This document shows positions 15,467-23,464 of a stretch of DNA of 47,857 nt, in pieces. The position numbers were made by a program, and so were the translations under genes. Position 1 is the first letter of the stretch, and every line of letters starts with the position of its first letter. The notes below the pieces were generated by a model, which saw only the letters and a program-made list of their open reading frames with translations, did not search any database and was not told the DNA's origin. This DNA is from Streptomyces sp. G44 (GTDB lineage: Bacteria; Actinomycetota; Actinomycetes; Streptomycetales; Streptomycetaceae): contig NZ_JAFEXF010000030.1 of the NCBI RefSeq assembly GCF_016905445.1, positions 1-47,857 of the forward strand, written 5' to 3'.

Positions 15467-17751
15467 TGCGCCACCGCCGCCTGCGGGCGGATCGGCAGGC
15501 GGTTGACCGGGCGGCCCGTCGCCGCGCGCACCGCCGAGGCGATCGCCGCCGGGGAGGTGACGACCGGGACCGCGCTGGCCGCCTTCGCGCCGAAGGGGGC
15601 GACGACGTCCCGTTCCTCCACCAGCTTCACGATGCGGATGTCGGGGGTGTCCAGGGCGGTGGGCAGGGCGTACCCGGTGAGGTCGGGGTGGCGGACCAGG
15701 CCGCGCGGGGCGCGGAGGTTCTCCGTGAGCGCCGCGCCCACGCCCTGCGTGACGCCCGCCTCGATACGGGTCCGCAGCTGGGCCGGGTTGAGGATGCGGC
15801 CCACGTCCTGCGCGACGGCCAGCTCGACCACCCGTACGGAACCGATCTCGATGTCCACGTCGACCACCGCGCGGATCGCGCAGAACGCCATGCCCACGAA
15901 GGCGTCGCCCTGCCCGGCCTCGTCCAGCGGCTCGGTGGGGTGCGGGCGGCACTGGGCCGTGGCCCACAGTTCCTTGCCGTCCAGCGCCTCGGTGACCGTC
16001 GTGGAGAGCACGCCGTCGTACGAGGTGATCTTGCCGTCGGTGATCTGGAGCAGCTCGGTGGACATGCCGAACTTGTGGGCCAGCGGCTGGAGCAGCTGGG
16101 TGCGGACCATCTTCGCCGCGCGCTCCACCGCGCCGCCCGACACCCAGGTGTGGCGGCCGCGGCAGCTCGGGCCCGCCGGGGGCTGGTCGGTGTCGACGGG
16201 GGCCACGCGCACGTCCTCGATGCCCAGCGTCTCCTGGACGATCTGGCGGGCCAGCGTCGTGAAGCCCTGGCCGGTCTCGACGGCCGCGCAGATCACCGTC
16301 GCGACACCGTCGTGGACCTTCACCGTGGCGGTGGAGACCTCGTCCGCGCCTTCCGCGCCGAGGAGCTGGACCATGCCGAGGCCGTAGCCGACGCCGCGCC
16401 GCACGGCGGCCGGTTCGCCCGCGCCCTCGGGGCCGCCGGGCAGCAGCCATTCGTCCTCGGGGGTGTCCTTGGGCAGCTCGGGGAGGGGGAAGTCCCGTAC
16501 GGCGGCGAGGAGTTCGGCCACCGGGGCCGGGCACGTCACCGTCTGACCGGTGGGCATGATGTCGCCGGTCGCCATGGCGTTGCGCAGCCGCAGCTCGGCC
16601 GGGTCGACGCCCAGCTTCTTGGCGATCTTGTCCATCTGCGCCTCGTACGCGGCGCACACCTGCATGGCGCCCTCGCCCCGGACGTGCCCGGACGGCGGGT
16701 TGTTCGTACGGACCGCCCAGCCCTCGATGAAGGCGTTCGGCACGACGTAGGGACCGCAGGCGAAGGAGACGGCCGCGGCCAGGGCCTCCGCCGACGTGTC
16801 CGCGTACGCGCCCGCGTCCAGCAGGATCTGCGCCTCCACCTTCACCAGGCGGCCCTCGGCGTCCGCGTGGTGGCGGTAGCGCAGCAGGGTGGGGTGGCGG
16901 TGGGCGTGGCCGAGGAAGGACTCCTCGCGGGTCGCGGTGAGCTTGACGGGGCAGCCGGTCCGCAACGCGAGCAGGCCGAGCGGGAGTTGGAAGCTCGCGT
17001 CCTCGCGGTCGGCGGTGGCGCCCGGCACGCCCGTGACGACGACCTTGACCTGCTCGGCGGGCAGGCCGTAGCAGGCGGCGGCCCGGTCGCGGTCGGCGTG
17101 CGGGTCGGTGGAGGCGACGTACAGCTCCACTCCCCCGTCGGGGCGCGGCACCGCGAGCCCCGCCTCCGCGCCGATGGGCGCCGGGTCCTGGCGGCCGATT
17201 CGGTACAGCCCCTCGACGACGAGTTCGCCCACCGCCTCCGGGTCGCCGTGCCGCAGCGGGATGTGGCGGATCAAGTTGCCGTCGGGGTGCAGCGGTTCGG
17301 CCTCGAAGGCCTTCTCCGGGTCGGTGACCGGCTCGAGCACCTCGTACTCGACGATGACGGCGGCGGCGGCCATGCGCGCCGTGTCGGGGTGGTCGGCGGC
17401 CACGGCGGCGATGGGCTCGCCGTGATGGCGTACGACATCGGAGGCGAAGACCGGCCGGTCCGGCGTCCGGCGGCCGTGCAGCGCGTCACCGGGCACGTCC
17501 TCGTGGGTGATGACGGCGTGCACGCCCTGCATCTGAAGGGCGTGGCTGGTGTCGATGGAGACAATGCGGGCGTGCGCGTACGGGGAACGCAGCACCGCCG
17601 CCCACAGCAGGCCCTCGGCCCACAGGTCGGAGGCGTACGGGAAGGTGCCCTCCGTCTTGGCGCGGCACTCCGCCGGCGGCAGGGACGCGCCGATGCCGTA
17701 CTGCGGCGGCTCGGCGCCCGGAGCGGCCGCGGTGATGGTGTCCTCGCTCAC
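15463..17751 (-). CDS. Xanthine dehydrogenase-family molybdopterin-type large subunit, divergent active site
   Basis: The 762-residue protein aligns by eye with the large subunit of molybdenum hydroxylases (XdhA/CoxL). Matches include the N-terminal half with RSPYAHARIVSIDTS and HHGEPIAAVAADHPDTAR, the C-terminal half with VETGQGFTTLARQIVQETLG and DVGRILNPAQLRTRIEAGVTQGVG, and the tail RPVNRLPI. Several motifs differ. At 241-250 the family GGFGGKE block reads GVPGATADRE. The FRGFG block reads VRGEG (357-361). The C-terminal GVGEPP block, which carries the catalytic Glu, reads AASAVP (724-729), so Ala727 stands where Glu is expected. It may bind cofactor differently or catalyse another reaction. 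GTGA overlaps occur at both ends. Confidence 0.85.
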   Translation of the reverse strand: MSEDTITAAAPGAEPPQYGIGASLPPAECRAKTEGTFPYASDLWAEGLLWAAVLRSPYAHARIVSIDTSHALQMQGVHAVITHEDVPGDALHGRRTPDRPVFASDVVRHHGEPIAAVAADHPDTARMAAAAVIVEYEVLEPVTDPEKAFEAEPLHPDGNLIRHIPLRHGDPEAVGELVVEGLYRIGRQDPAPIGAEAGLAVPRPDGGVELYVASTDPHADRDRAAACYGLPAEQVKVVVTGVPGATADREDASFQLPLGLLALRTGCPVKLTATREESFLGHAHRHPTLLRYRHHADAEGRLVKVEAQILLDAGAYADTSAEALAAAVSFACGPYVVPNAFIEGWAVRTNNPPSGHVRGEGAMQVCAAYEAQMDKIAKKLGVDPAELRLRNAMATGDIMPTGQTVTCPAPVAELLAAVRDFPLPELPKDTPEDEWLLPGGPEGAGEPAAVRRGVGYGLGMVQLLGAEGADEVSTATVKVHDGVATVICAAVETGQGFTTLARQIVQETLGIEDVRVAPVDTDQPPAGPSCRGRHTWVSGGAVERAAKMVRTQLLQPLAHKFGMSTELLQITDGKITSYDGVLSTTVTEALDGKELWATAQCRPHPTEPLDEAGQGDAFVGMAFCAIRAVVDVDIEIGSVRVVELAVAQDVGRILNPAQLRTRIEAGVTQGVGAALTENLRAPRGLVRHPDLTGYALPTALDTPDIRIVKLVEERDVVAPFGAKAASAVPVVTSPAAIASAVRAATGRPVNRLPIRPQAAVAQ

Positions 17752-19814
17752 GCCTGGCCTCCGTCCTCGTACGCGGTCTGGTGGACGCCGCCCGCGCCCG
17801 GGGGCGCCTGGTGCGGGATGCGGGCCTCGTCGGTCCGCTCGTCCTGCGCGGCGGCCGTTTCCGCGGCGGCGGACGCCTGCCGCTCGGCGACGACCTCGCG
17901 GACGGCGTCGAGCACACCCCGGTAGCCCGAGCAGCGGCACAGATTGCCGCAGAGCGCGCGGCGGGTCTCCAGCTCGCTGGGGGCGGGGTTGCCCTCCAAG
18001 AGGTCGTGCACGGTCATGGCCATGCCCGGCACGCAGAAGCCGCACTGCACCGCGCCGCACGCGGCGAGCGCGCGCTGCACGTCGGAGGGCCGCCCGTCGG
18101 CGGCCAGGCCCTCGACGGTGCGGATCTCGCTGCCCGCGGTGGTGGCCGCGGGCACCAGGCAGGAGGCGACGAGGCGGCCGTCCACCTGGACGTTGCAGGC
18201 CCCGCACTCGCCCTGCGAGCAGCCGTCCTTGGCGCCCGCGAGGCCGAGCCGCTCCCTCAGGACGTAGAGCAGGGACTCGCCGATCCAGGCGTCGGTGACG
18301 GGGCGGTCGGTGCCGTTGACGCGCAGGACGTAGGAGCCGAGGGGGTGGTCGTCGTGGTGGGGGTTGGGGGCGATGACGGGGGCGCCGTCCGCCGCCTCCG
18401 CCGGGCCGGCCGCCTCCGCGTTCTCACCGGCCTCGGTGGCATCGGGTGCCTCCGTCGCTTCGGGTGACTCCGTCGCCTCCGTCGCCTCGGTCGCCTCGGG
18501 CGTCCCGGTCGTCGCGGCTGTCTCTGCCGCCGCGTCGTCCGTGTCGCCCATGGCGCCCGTCTGGCCGGGCTCGGGGGTTCCGTCGGTCCCGGTGGCCTCG
18601 GGAGCCGTCTCGTTCGCCGCTTCGGGCCGGACCTCGTCCACCCGGTCCGGCTCGGGCTCGGGAACGGGCTCGGGCTCGGGCTCGGGAGCAGGCTCCACGG
18701 CGGCTTCGGGCGCCATGTCGGCCGTGTCGGCCGTGTCGGCCGCGTCGTGCTCCTCCGCGGTCTCGAACTCCTCCGTCGGCTCCGAGGACTCCAGAACGTC
18801 CGCGATCTCCGCGGCTTCGGCGGCCTCCTGAGCGGTCTCGACGGCGTCCCGGGCGGCTTCGACGGCGTCCGCCGCCTGTGCCGCCTGGGCTGCCTGCGCC
18901 GCCTCCGCGGCCCGTGCCGCCTCGGCCCCCGACTGCCCCGGGGGCGGCACGCTGACCGCCCGCAGCAGCGTCGTCTGCTCGAACCGGCTCTCGCGCGGCT
19001 CCGGCTCCGGCTGCGGGGCCTCCGCGTGCTCCGGGGCCTCCTGAAGCTGGTGCGCGGCCTCATGGAGCTGCTGCGCGGCTTCCTGGAGCTGCTGCGCGGC
19101 CTCCTGGGGCGGCGTGCCCCAGGGCGCGCCGACACCCGCGCCCGTCGCCCAGGGCGCGGGCGCGCCGCCGGGCAGGGTCGCGGGCGGAAGGGTGCCTCCG
19201 GCCCAGACGTTCGACTGCGTACGCGCCGGGTAGGCCAGGTCGCCGCCCAGCGCGGACGCCGTGTACTCGCCCGACTCGTCCGGGAGATCACCGCCGGCGA
19301 CCGGGATCGACCACTGCCCGGTGACGTCGGAGGAGGGGGCGGCGACGCCGTGCCCGTACTGCTCGTAGCCCGGGTCGTAGCCCTGCTGCTCGTACCCCTG
19401 GCCCTGCTGCTCGTACCCCTGGCCGTACGCCTGCCGCTCCGCCGCCTCGCCCTCGGTGAAGCTCCACTGCCCGGTCGCCCGGGGGTCGTAGCCGTGGTGC
19501 TGCTGCTCCTGCTGAGGGGCGTGGTGCTGCTGTGCCGTGTCCGCGTCGGGCCAGCTCACCGTCTGCCCGCCGCCCGTCACACCCGTCACCTCGGGCGGCA
19601 GGACCCACGCGCCGGTCGCCGCCGGGTCGGTGGCGTCCGGCGTGGTCGGGGTGACCGTTATCTGCGGCGGCACGTAGCCATGGCCCGGCGCGGCGAGCGG
19701 GGTGTCGAGCATGCCCTCGGGGAGCTGCACGAACGCCGTGGCGTCCGAGTCGTACTCGCCCTGCGGATGCGGCTGCCAGCCGCCGCCGTTGTGGGTGTTC
19801 CGGTCGTCGCTCAC
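17748..19814 (-). CDS. [2Fe-2S] subunit of the xanthine dehydrogenase-like complex with a 490-residue N-terminal extension
   Basis: The C-terminal part (about 490-655) is a normal CoxS-type iron-sulfur subunit. The plant-ferredoxin cluster reads CSQGECGAC with Cys532, 537, 540 and 552. The second cluster reads CGFC (591, 594) and CRC (626, 628). The first 490 residues are unusual. Three TG(Q/A)W motifs occur (67-70, 114-117, 165-168), then a Q/G/Y-rich stretch (about 126-156), heptad-like QEAAQQL repeats (237-260), an Ala-rich helical stretch (297-341) and acidic Pro/Glu/Thr-rich sequence (345-480). Typical family subunits are about 160 residues. The GTG start at 19814 overlaps the FAD gene stop. 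Confidence 0.88.
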   Translation of the reverse strand: MSDDRNTHNGGGWQPHPQGEYDSDATAFVQLPEGMLDTPLAAPGHGYVPPQITVTPTTPDATDPAATGAWVLPPEVTGVTGGGQTVSWPDADTAQQHHAPQQEQQHHGYDPRATGQWSFTEGEAAERQAYGQGYEQQGQGYEQQGYDPGYEQYGHGVAAPSSDVTGQWSIPVAGGDLPDESGEYTASALGGDLAYPARTQSNVWAGGTLPPATLPGGAPAPWATGAGVGAPWGTPPQEAAQQLQEAAQQLHEAAHQLQEAPEHAEAPQPEPEPRESRFEQTTLLRAVSVPPPGQSGAEAARAAEAAQAAQAAQAADAVEAARDAVETAQEAAEAAEIADVLESSEPTEEFETAEEHDAADTADTADMAPEAAVEPAPEPEPEPVPEPEPDRVDEVRPEAANETAPEATGTDGTPEPGQTGAMGDTDDAAAETAATTGTPEATEATEATESPEATEAPDATEAGENAEAAGPAEAADGAPVIAPNPHHDDHPLGSYVLRVNGTDRPVTDAWIGESLLYVLRERLGLAGAKDGCSQGECGACNVQVDGRLVASCLVPAATTAGSEIRTVEGLAADGRPSDVQRALAACGAVQCGFCVPGMAMTVHDLLEGNPAPSELETRRALCGNLCRCSGYRGVLDAVREVVAERQASAAAETAAAQDERTDEARIPHQAPPGAGGVHQTAYEDGGQA

Positions 19815-20716
19815 GACAGCGCCCTCCCCAGTGCTCGTCGGGCCAGCGCGGCGACGGTGCGCCGCAGGTGCAGTACGGCGGGGGTCAGCGGCTGTTCGGT
19901 GCCGTCGGCCGCCGGGGGCTGGTCGGGGATGCAGGCGGCGGCGACGTACTCGCCGAAGGCGGCGACCGCCTCCGGGACGAGGCTGCCGCGCTCGCCGTCC
20001 CAGTCGATGAGGGAGGCCACCCACTGCTCGGCCTCCAGGGGCCGCAGCGGCATGGGCGCGATGGCGCCGACCGCGCAGCGCACACCGCGCCGGGCGGGGT
20101 CGAGGACCAGCGCGACGGACGCGGTGGCCCGGCCGGGGCCGGTGCGCCCGGTGGCCTTGAGGAAGACCTGGGGGGCGTGCAGCAACGGCACGCGCACGAA
20201 GCCGATGAGCTCGCCGGGGCGGAGCATCTCCATGCCCGCGAGCAGGTGGGACACGGGGATCTCGCGGCGGGCGCCGCCGGGCCCCGCGATGATCAGGACG
20301 GCTTCGAGGGCGGCGAGGACGGGCAGCGCGTCGCCGGTCGGCGCGGCCGAGGCGATGTTGCCGCCGAGGGTGCCCGCGTTGCGGATCTGGGGCGGTCCCG
20401 CGGCGCGCGCGGCGGCGGCCAGGGCGGGGATCAGCGCGGCGAAGTCGGGGCGGCCCATGCGGGCGTGGGTGAGACCGGCGCCGAGCAGGGCGTGGCCGTC
20501 CTGGTACTGCCAGCCGCGGATCTCGCTGATGCGGCCGAGGCCCACGAGGGCGGCGGGGCGCAGCTGTCCCGAGTTGACCGAGGTCATCAGGTCCGTGCCG
20601 CCAGCGACGGGCACGGCGGCGGGCATGGCGGCGAGTGCCGCCACGGCCTCGTCGAGCGTGGCGGGCAGCTTCACCGACCGCGGTGTCTGCGCCGCCTGCG
20701 GTGCGTGCGTGGTCAA
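19811..20716 (-). CDS. FAD-binding subunit of the xanthine dehydrogenase-like complex
   Basis: The 301-residue medium subunit (CoxM type) carries the FAD motifs AGGTDLM (38-44) and TLGGNIASAAPTGD (116-129), which bind the pyrophosphate. A CO-dehydrogenase flavoprotein C-terminal domain follows. I choose TTG at 20716 because GGAAGGGG lies about 8 bases upstream. An in-frame GTG at 20755 has no Shine-Dalgarno sequence and falls within a palindromic candidate operator. It is the first gene of the operon FAD, Fe-S, Mo-type, P-loop protein, each pair overlapping by GTGA. It should pass electrons from the Fe-S centres to an external acceptor. Confidence 0.87.
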   Translation of the reverse strand: MTTHAPQAAQTPRSVKLPATLDEAVAALAAMPAAVPVAGGTDLMTSVNSGQLRPAALVGLGRISEIRGWQYQDGHALLGAGLTHARMGRPDFAALIPALAAAARAAGPPQIRNAGTLGGNIASAAPTGDALPVLAALEAVLIIAGPGGARREIPVSHLLAGMEMLRPGELIGFVRVPLLHAPQVFLKATGRTGPGRATASVALVLDPARRGVRCAVGAIAPMPLRPLEAEQWVASLIDWDGERGSLVPEAVAAFGEYVAAACIPDQPPAADGTEQPLTPAVLHLRRTVAALARRALGRALS

Positions 20717-20750
20717 ACCGGCTGCCCCTTCCCGATGCCCGGCCGCGTAC

Positions 20751-20773
20751 TTCACCTACGTCGCGTACGTGAA
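20751..20773. promoter_or_regulatory. Palindromic candidate operator of the xdh-like operon
   Basis: This is a 23-base imperfect palindrome with outer arms TTCAC (20751-20755) and GTGAA (20769-20773) and inner arms TACG/CGTA. Nine of eleven pairs match. It lies 35-57 bases upstream of the chosen TTG start, in a 279-base intergenic region. It may bind a dimeric regulator. Confidence 0.45.
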
Positions 20774-20995
20774 GCGCTCGCCGTTCGCGACGTGTCGCCG
20801 TTACGCCTGTTCCGCCGTACGGTACGTGCTCACAACCCGGACGTGGCAACTCTGGCACATCTTCGCAGGGGCCCGACGCGGGGGTCCGCTAGGAGGCATT
20901 CGTCCCCGGACCAGGGGGATATGCCGTTTTCGCACTGCTTACGGCGGCCCGTGACCAGGGCGCGGACCGCCGGTTTCACGCACCCGGACGGACCC

Positions 20996-22681
20996 TCACA
21001 CGTTCGGGGGCGGACCCTCGATCGGGCGGCCGAGGTCGGCGTCCGTCAGCCCTTCGGGGGCGGGTCGCCGCTGCCGGGGCAGCGGGCCGCCGGGCGGGCG
21101 GTAGTCGACGCCGAGGGCGTCGAGGCGCGCGTAATGGGCCGTCATGCGCCGCTCGAAGCCGGCGAAATCCCGCTCCTCGGGGGCGGGGAGGCTGCGCCAG
21201 GCGACCTCGCTGAAGGCGGCGAGGCGCGGGAACGCCTGGTAGTCGACGCGTTCCTGGCTCTCCATCACCTCGGTCCAGACGTTGGCCTGCGTGCCGAGGA
21301 CGTGGGCGGCCTCCTCCTCCGTCAGCTCCGCGGGCACGGGTTCGAAGCGGTAGACGTCTTCGAGCGTACGGACGAATCCGATGGGCATCGGCTCGTTCGG
21401 GCCGCCGTCCTGCCGGTGGTCCAAGTACACGTGCTGCTCGGGGCACATGACGACGTCGTGGCCCGACTTGGCGGCGGCGATGCCGCCCCGGTAGCCGCGC
21501 CAGGACGAGACGGCGGCGCCCTCGGCGAGGCCGCCCTCCAGGATCTCGTCCCAGCCGATGAGCCGCCGCCCGCGTGCGGTGAGCCAGGTGTCGAAGTGCC
21601 GGATGAACCAGCTCTGGAGGCCGTCCTCGCCGTCCACCCCCAGCTCCTTGATCCGGGCCTGGGCGGCGGGCGAGGCCTTCCACTGGTCCTTGGGGCACTC
21701 GTCGCCGCCGACGTGGACGAAGGCGGACGGGAAGAGGTCGAGGACCTCCTCGAAGACGCCTTCGTAGAAACGGAGTACGTCCTCGGTGGGGGCGAGGACG
21801 TTCTTGCTGACGCCCCAGGTGTCCCAGACGGTGAGCGCCCCGGTGTCGACGACGTCCGTGTTGCCGAGGTGCGGGTAGGCGCTGATGGCGGCCTGCGAGT
21901 GGCCCGGGACGTCGATCTCGGGGACGACGGTGACGTGCAGGGAGGCGGCGTACGCGACGATCTCGCGGATGTCGTCCTGCGTGTAGAAGCCGCCGTGCGG
22001 ACGCTCCTCCCACAGCGGCGAGTTGCGGTGGCCCCACTTGGAGCGCGCCCGCCAGGAACCGGCCTCGGTGAGCCTCGGGTGGCGCTTGATCTCCACGCGC
22101 CAGCCCTGGTCGTCGGTGAGGTGGAAGTGGAAGACGTTGAGCTTGTGGGCGGCGAGCAGGTCGAGGTAGCGCAGCACGCCGTCCTTCGGCATGAAGTGCC
22201 GGGCCACGTCGAGCATCATGCCGCGCCACCCGAAGCGGGGAGCGTCCTCGATGAGACACGCGGGGAGGGAGTACGGGGTGCCCGGCCGCAGGTGCGCGCG
22301 CCGGAAGGCGTCGGGGCCGAAGAGCTGGCGGAGGGTCTGCGCGCCCCAGAAGACGCCCGGGGCCGCGCCGCCGCGGATCTCGACGCGGGTCGCGTCGACG
22401 GTGAGCCGGTACGCCTCCGGCTCCAGGGAGGCGTCGACGAGCAGGTAGATCCCGGAGGAAGCAGGGGAGCTCCCTGAGGAAGCGGAGTCGCCCGCGTCCT
22501 CGGCACCGGCGCCGGGGGCGAGCGGGAGCCCGAGCGCGGCGCCGAGGGTGGCGCGCAGCCAGCGTTCGGTGGACTCGGTGCCGGGGCCCGCCCACAGGGT
22601 GGTGGCGGGACCGGCGGTGAAGGAGGAACCAGGCACGGCCTCGGCGCGTGCGGGCGCCGGGATGAGCTGTTCAACGGTCAT
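20996..22681 (-). CDS. Beta-N-acetylhexosaminidase, GH20
   Basis: The 561-residue protein releases terminal GlcNAc (or GalNAc) from chitin or murein oligosaccharides. An N-terminal GH20b-like domain (about 1-140) precedes the catalytic barrel. GWRGMMLDVARHFMP, FHFHLTDDQGWRVEI and the catalytic Asp327-Glu328 pair in HVGGDECP are present. Substrate-assisted catalysis uses this Asp-Glu pair in the family. There is no signal peptide, so it is probably cytoplasmic and acts on imported chitobiose or recycled wall sugars. I use the ATG at 22681, since the more upstream in-frame start lies inside the terminator of the preceding gene. A short Ser/Gly-rich insert occurs near 62-78. Confidence 0.92.
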   Translation of the reverse strand: MTVEQLIPAPARAEAVPGSSFTAGPATTLWAGPGTESTERWLRATLGAALGLPLAPGAGAEDAGDSASSGSSPASSGIYLLVDASLEPEAYRLTVDATRVEIRGGAAPGVFWGAQTLRQLFGPDAFRRAHLRPGTPYSLPACLIEDAPRFGWRGMMLDVARHFMPKDGVLRYLDLLAAHKLNVFHFHLTDDQGWRVEIKRHPRLTEAGSWRARSKWGHRNSPLWEERPHGGFYTQDDIREIVAYAASLHVTVVPEIDVPGHSQAAISAYPHLGNTDVVDTGALTVWDTWGVSKNVLAPTEDVLRFYEGVFEEVLDLFPSAFVHVGGDECPKDQWKASPAAQARIKELGVDGEDGLQSWFIRHFDTWLTARGRRLIGWDEILEGGLAEGAAVSSWRGYRGGIAAAKSGHDVVMCPEQHVYLDHRQDGGPNEPMPIGFVRTLEDVYRFEPVPAELTEEEAAHVLGTQANVWTEVMESQERVDYQAFPRLAAFSEVAWRSLPAPEERDFAGFERRMTAHYARLDALGVDYRPPGGPLPRQRRPAPEGLTDADLGRPIEGPPPNV

Positions 22682-22714
22682 GCCGCGTAAGGCTGTCACG
22701 CGAGCGTGCCACGC

Positions 22715-22745
22715 AAAAGGGGCGTTGCGGTACACGCAACGCCCC
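22715..22745 (-). terminator. Rho-independent terminator after the DUF3039 gene
   Basis: On the minus strand GGGGCGTTGCG, a 5-base loop and CGCAACGCCCC form an 11-pair perfect stem, followed by TTTT (22718-22715). It separates the DUF3039 gene from the GH20 gene. Confidence 0.85.
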
Positions 22746-22792
22746 TGGAGCGAAGGGTCACACGGCGGACGGAAAGGGGACTGAAGAGGGGG

Positions 22793-23098
22793 CTACTTCT
22801 TGCCGCCCTTGCCGTCCTTGCCGCCCTTGTCCTTGTCGCCGCCGGCGCCCATGGACTCGTAGATCTCCTTGCACATGGGACAGACGGGGTACTTCTTCGG
22901 GTCGCGGCCGGGGACCCACACCTTGCCGCAGAGCGCGACGACGGGCGTGCCGTCGAGCGCGCTCGCCATGATCTTGTCCTTCTGGACGTAGTGCGCGTAG
23001 CGCTCGTGGTCGCCGTCACCGTGCGACACCTGCGGCGTCGGCTCTACGAGGGTCCCCGTACCTGCCCCGCGCTCGGGCTCGGGCTCAAGAGTGCTCAT
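22793..23098 (-). CDS. DUF3039 family protein, zinc-ribbon-like
   Basis: This 101-residue soluble protein is of unknown function and conserved in actinobacteria. The core contains HERYAHYVQKDKIMASALDG, ALCGKVWVPGRDPKKYP and CPMCKEIYE. The Cys pattern (CGK ... CPMC) suggests a zinc ribbon. The tail is Lys/Gly-rich (KDKGGKDGKGGKK). I use ATG at 23098, since the in-frame TTG 9 bases further up has no support. It is followed by a strong terminator, so it is probably monocistronic. Confidence 0.85.
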   Translation of the reverse strand: MSTLEPEPERGAGTGTLVEPTPQVSHGDGDHERYAHYVQKDKIMASALDGTPVVALCGKVWVPGRDPKKYPVCPMCKEIYESMGAGGDKDKGGKDGKGGKK

Positions 23099-23200
23099 AA
23101 GGGCCAAGGGTACTCACGCGCGCGGCGTCCCGGCAGCGGCCGCACCGCGAGCGCCACGCCCCCCGGGGGGACTCGTTCGCATCGCGCGGCCCGGTGGGGG

Positions 23201-23402
23201 TTGCTCGCGCAGTTCCCCGCGCCCCTGACGGGGCCCGAGGCACCGCCTCGCGCCAGGAGCACGGGGACACCACAGCACCCCCGCAGGGGCGCGGGGAACT
23301 GCGCGACACGCCCCCACCGACCCGCAGACAAAAAACGAGATCGCACCACAACGCCCCCGCAGGGGCCCGAGGAACTGCGCGACACGGCCCCACCGGCCCG
23401 CG
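23201..23402. repeat. Three copies of a common Streptomyces intergenic repeat, two inverted
   Basis: The unit contains CAGGGGCGCGGGGAACTGCG or its complement. Copy A (about 23201-23234) is inverted, while copies B (about 23278-23326) and C (about 23353-23402) are direct and extend to CCCACCGRCCCGC. A and B could fold as a long hairpin. The whole 366-base gap (23099-23464) between the DUF3039 and yqgE genes is filled by these repeats; I see no gene in it. Confidence 0.7.
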
Positions 23403-23464
23403 CGTCACAGGAGTCGCCTCCGCCCATCACAGCGCCGGCGTCGGCGCCATCCGGAGCGTGCCGG

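Noticed and set aside
15467..16657. A fused kinase-dehydrogenase protein starting near 16657
   Set aside because: The upstream part of that frame is an off-frame reading of the Mo-type subunit gene; the P-loop protein starts at the GTG of the GTGA overlap.
18350..19500. CRISPR-like or satellite repeats in the Fe-S subunit gene
   Set aside because: The repetition follows codons for Glu, Ala, Thr and Pro within one open frame; there are no regular spacers.
20717..20858. Extension of the Fe-S subunit gene upstream to 20858
   Set aside because: That frame runs antisense-free but out of frame through the FAD subunit gene. The GTGA start at 19814 fits the operon pattern.
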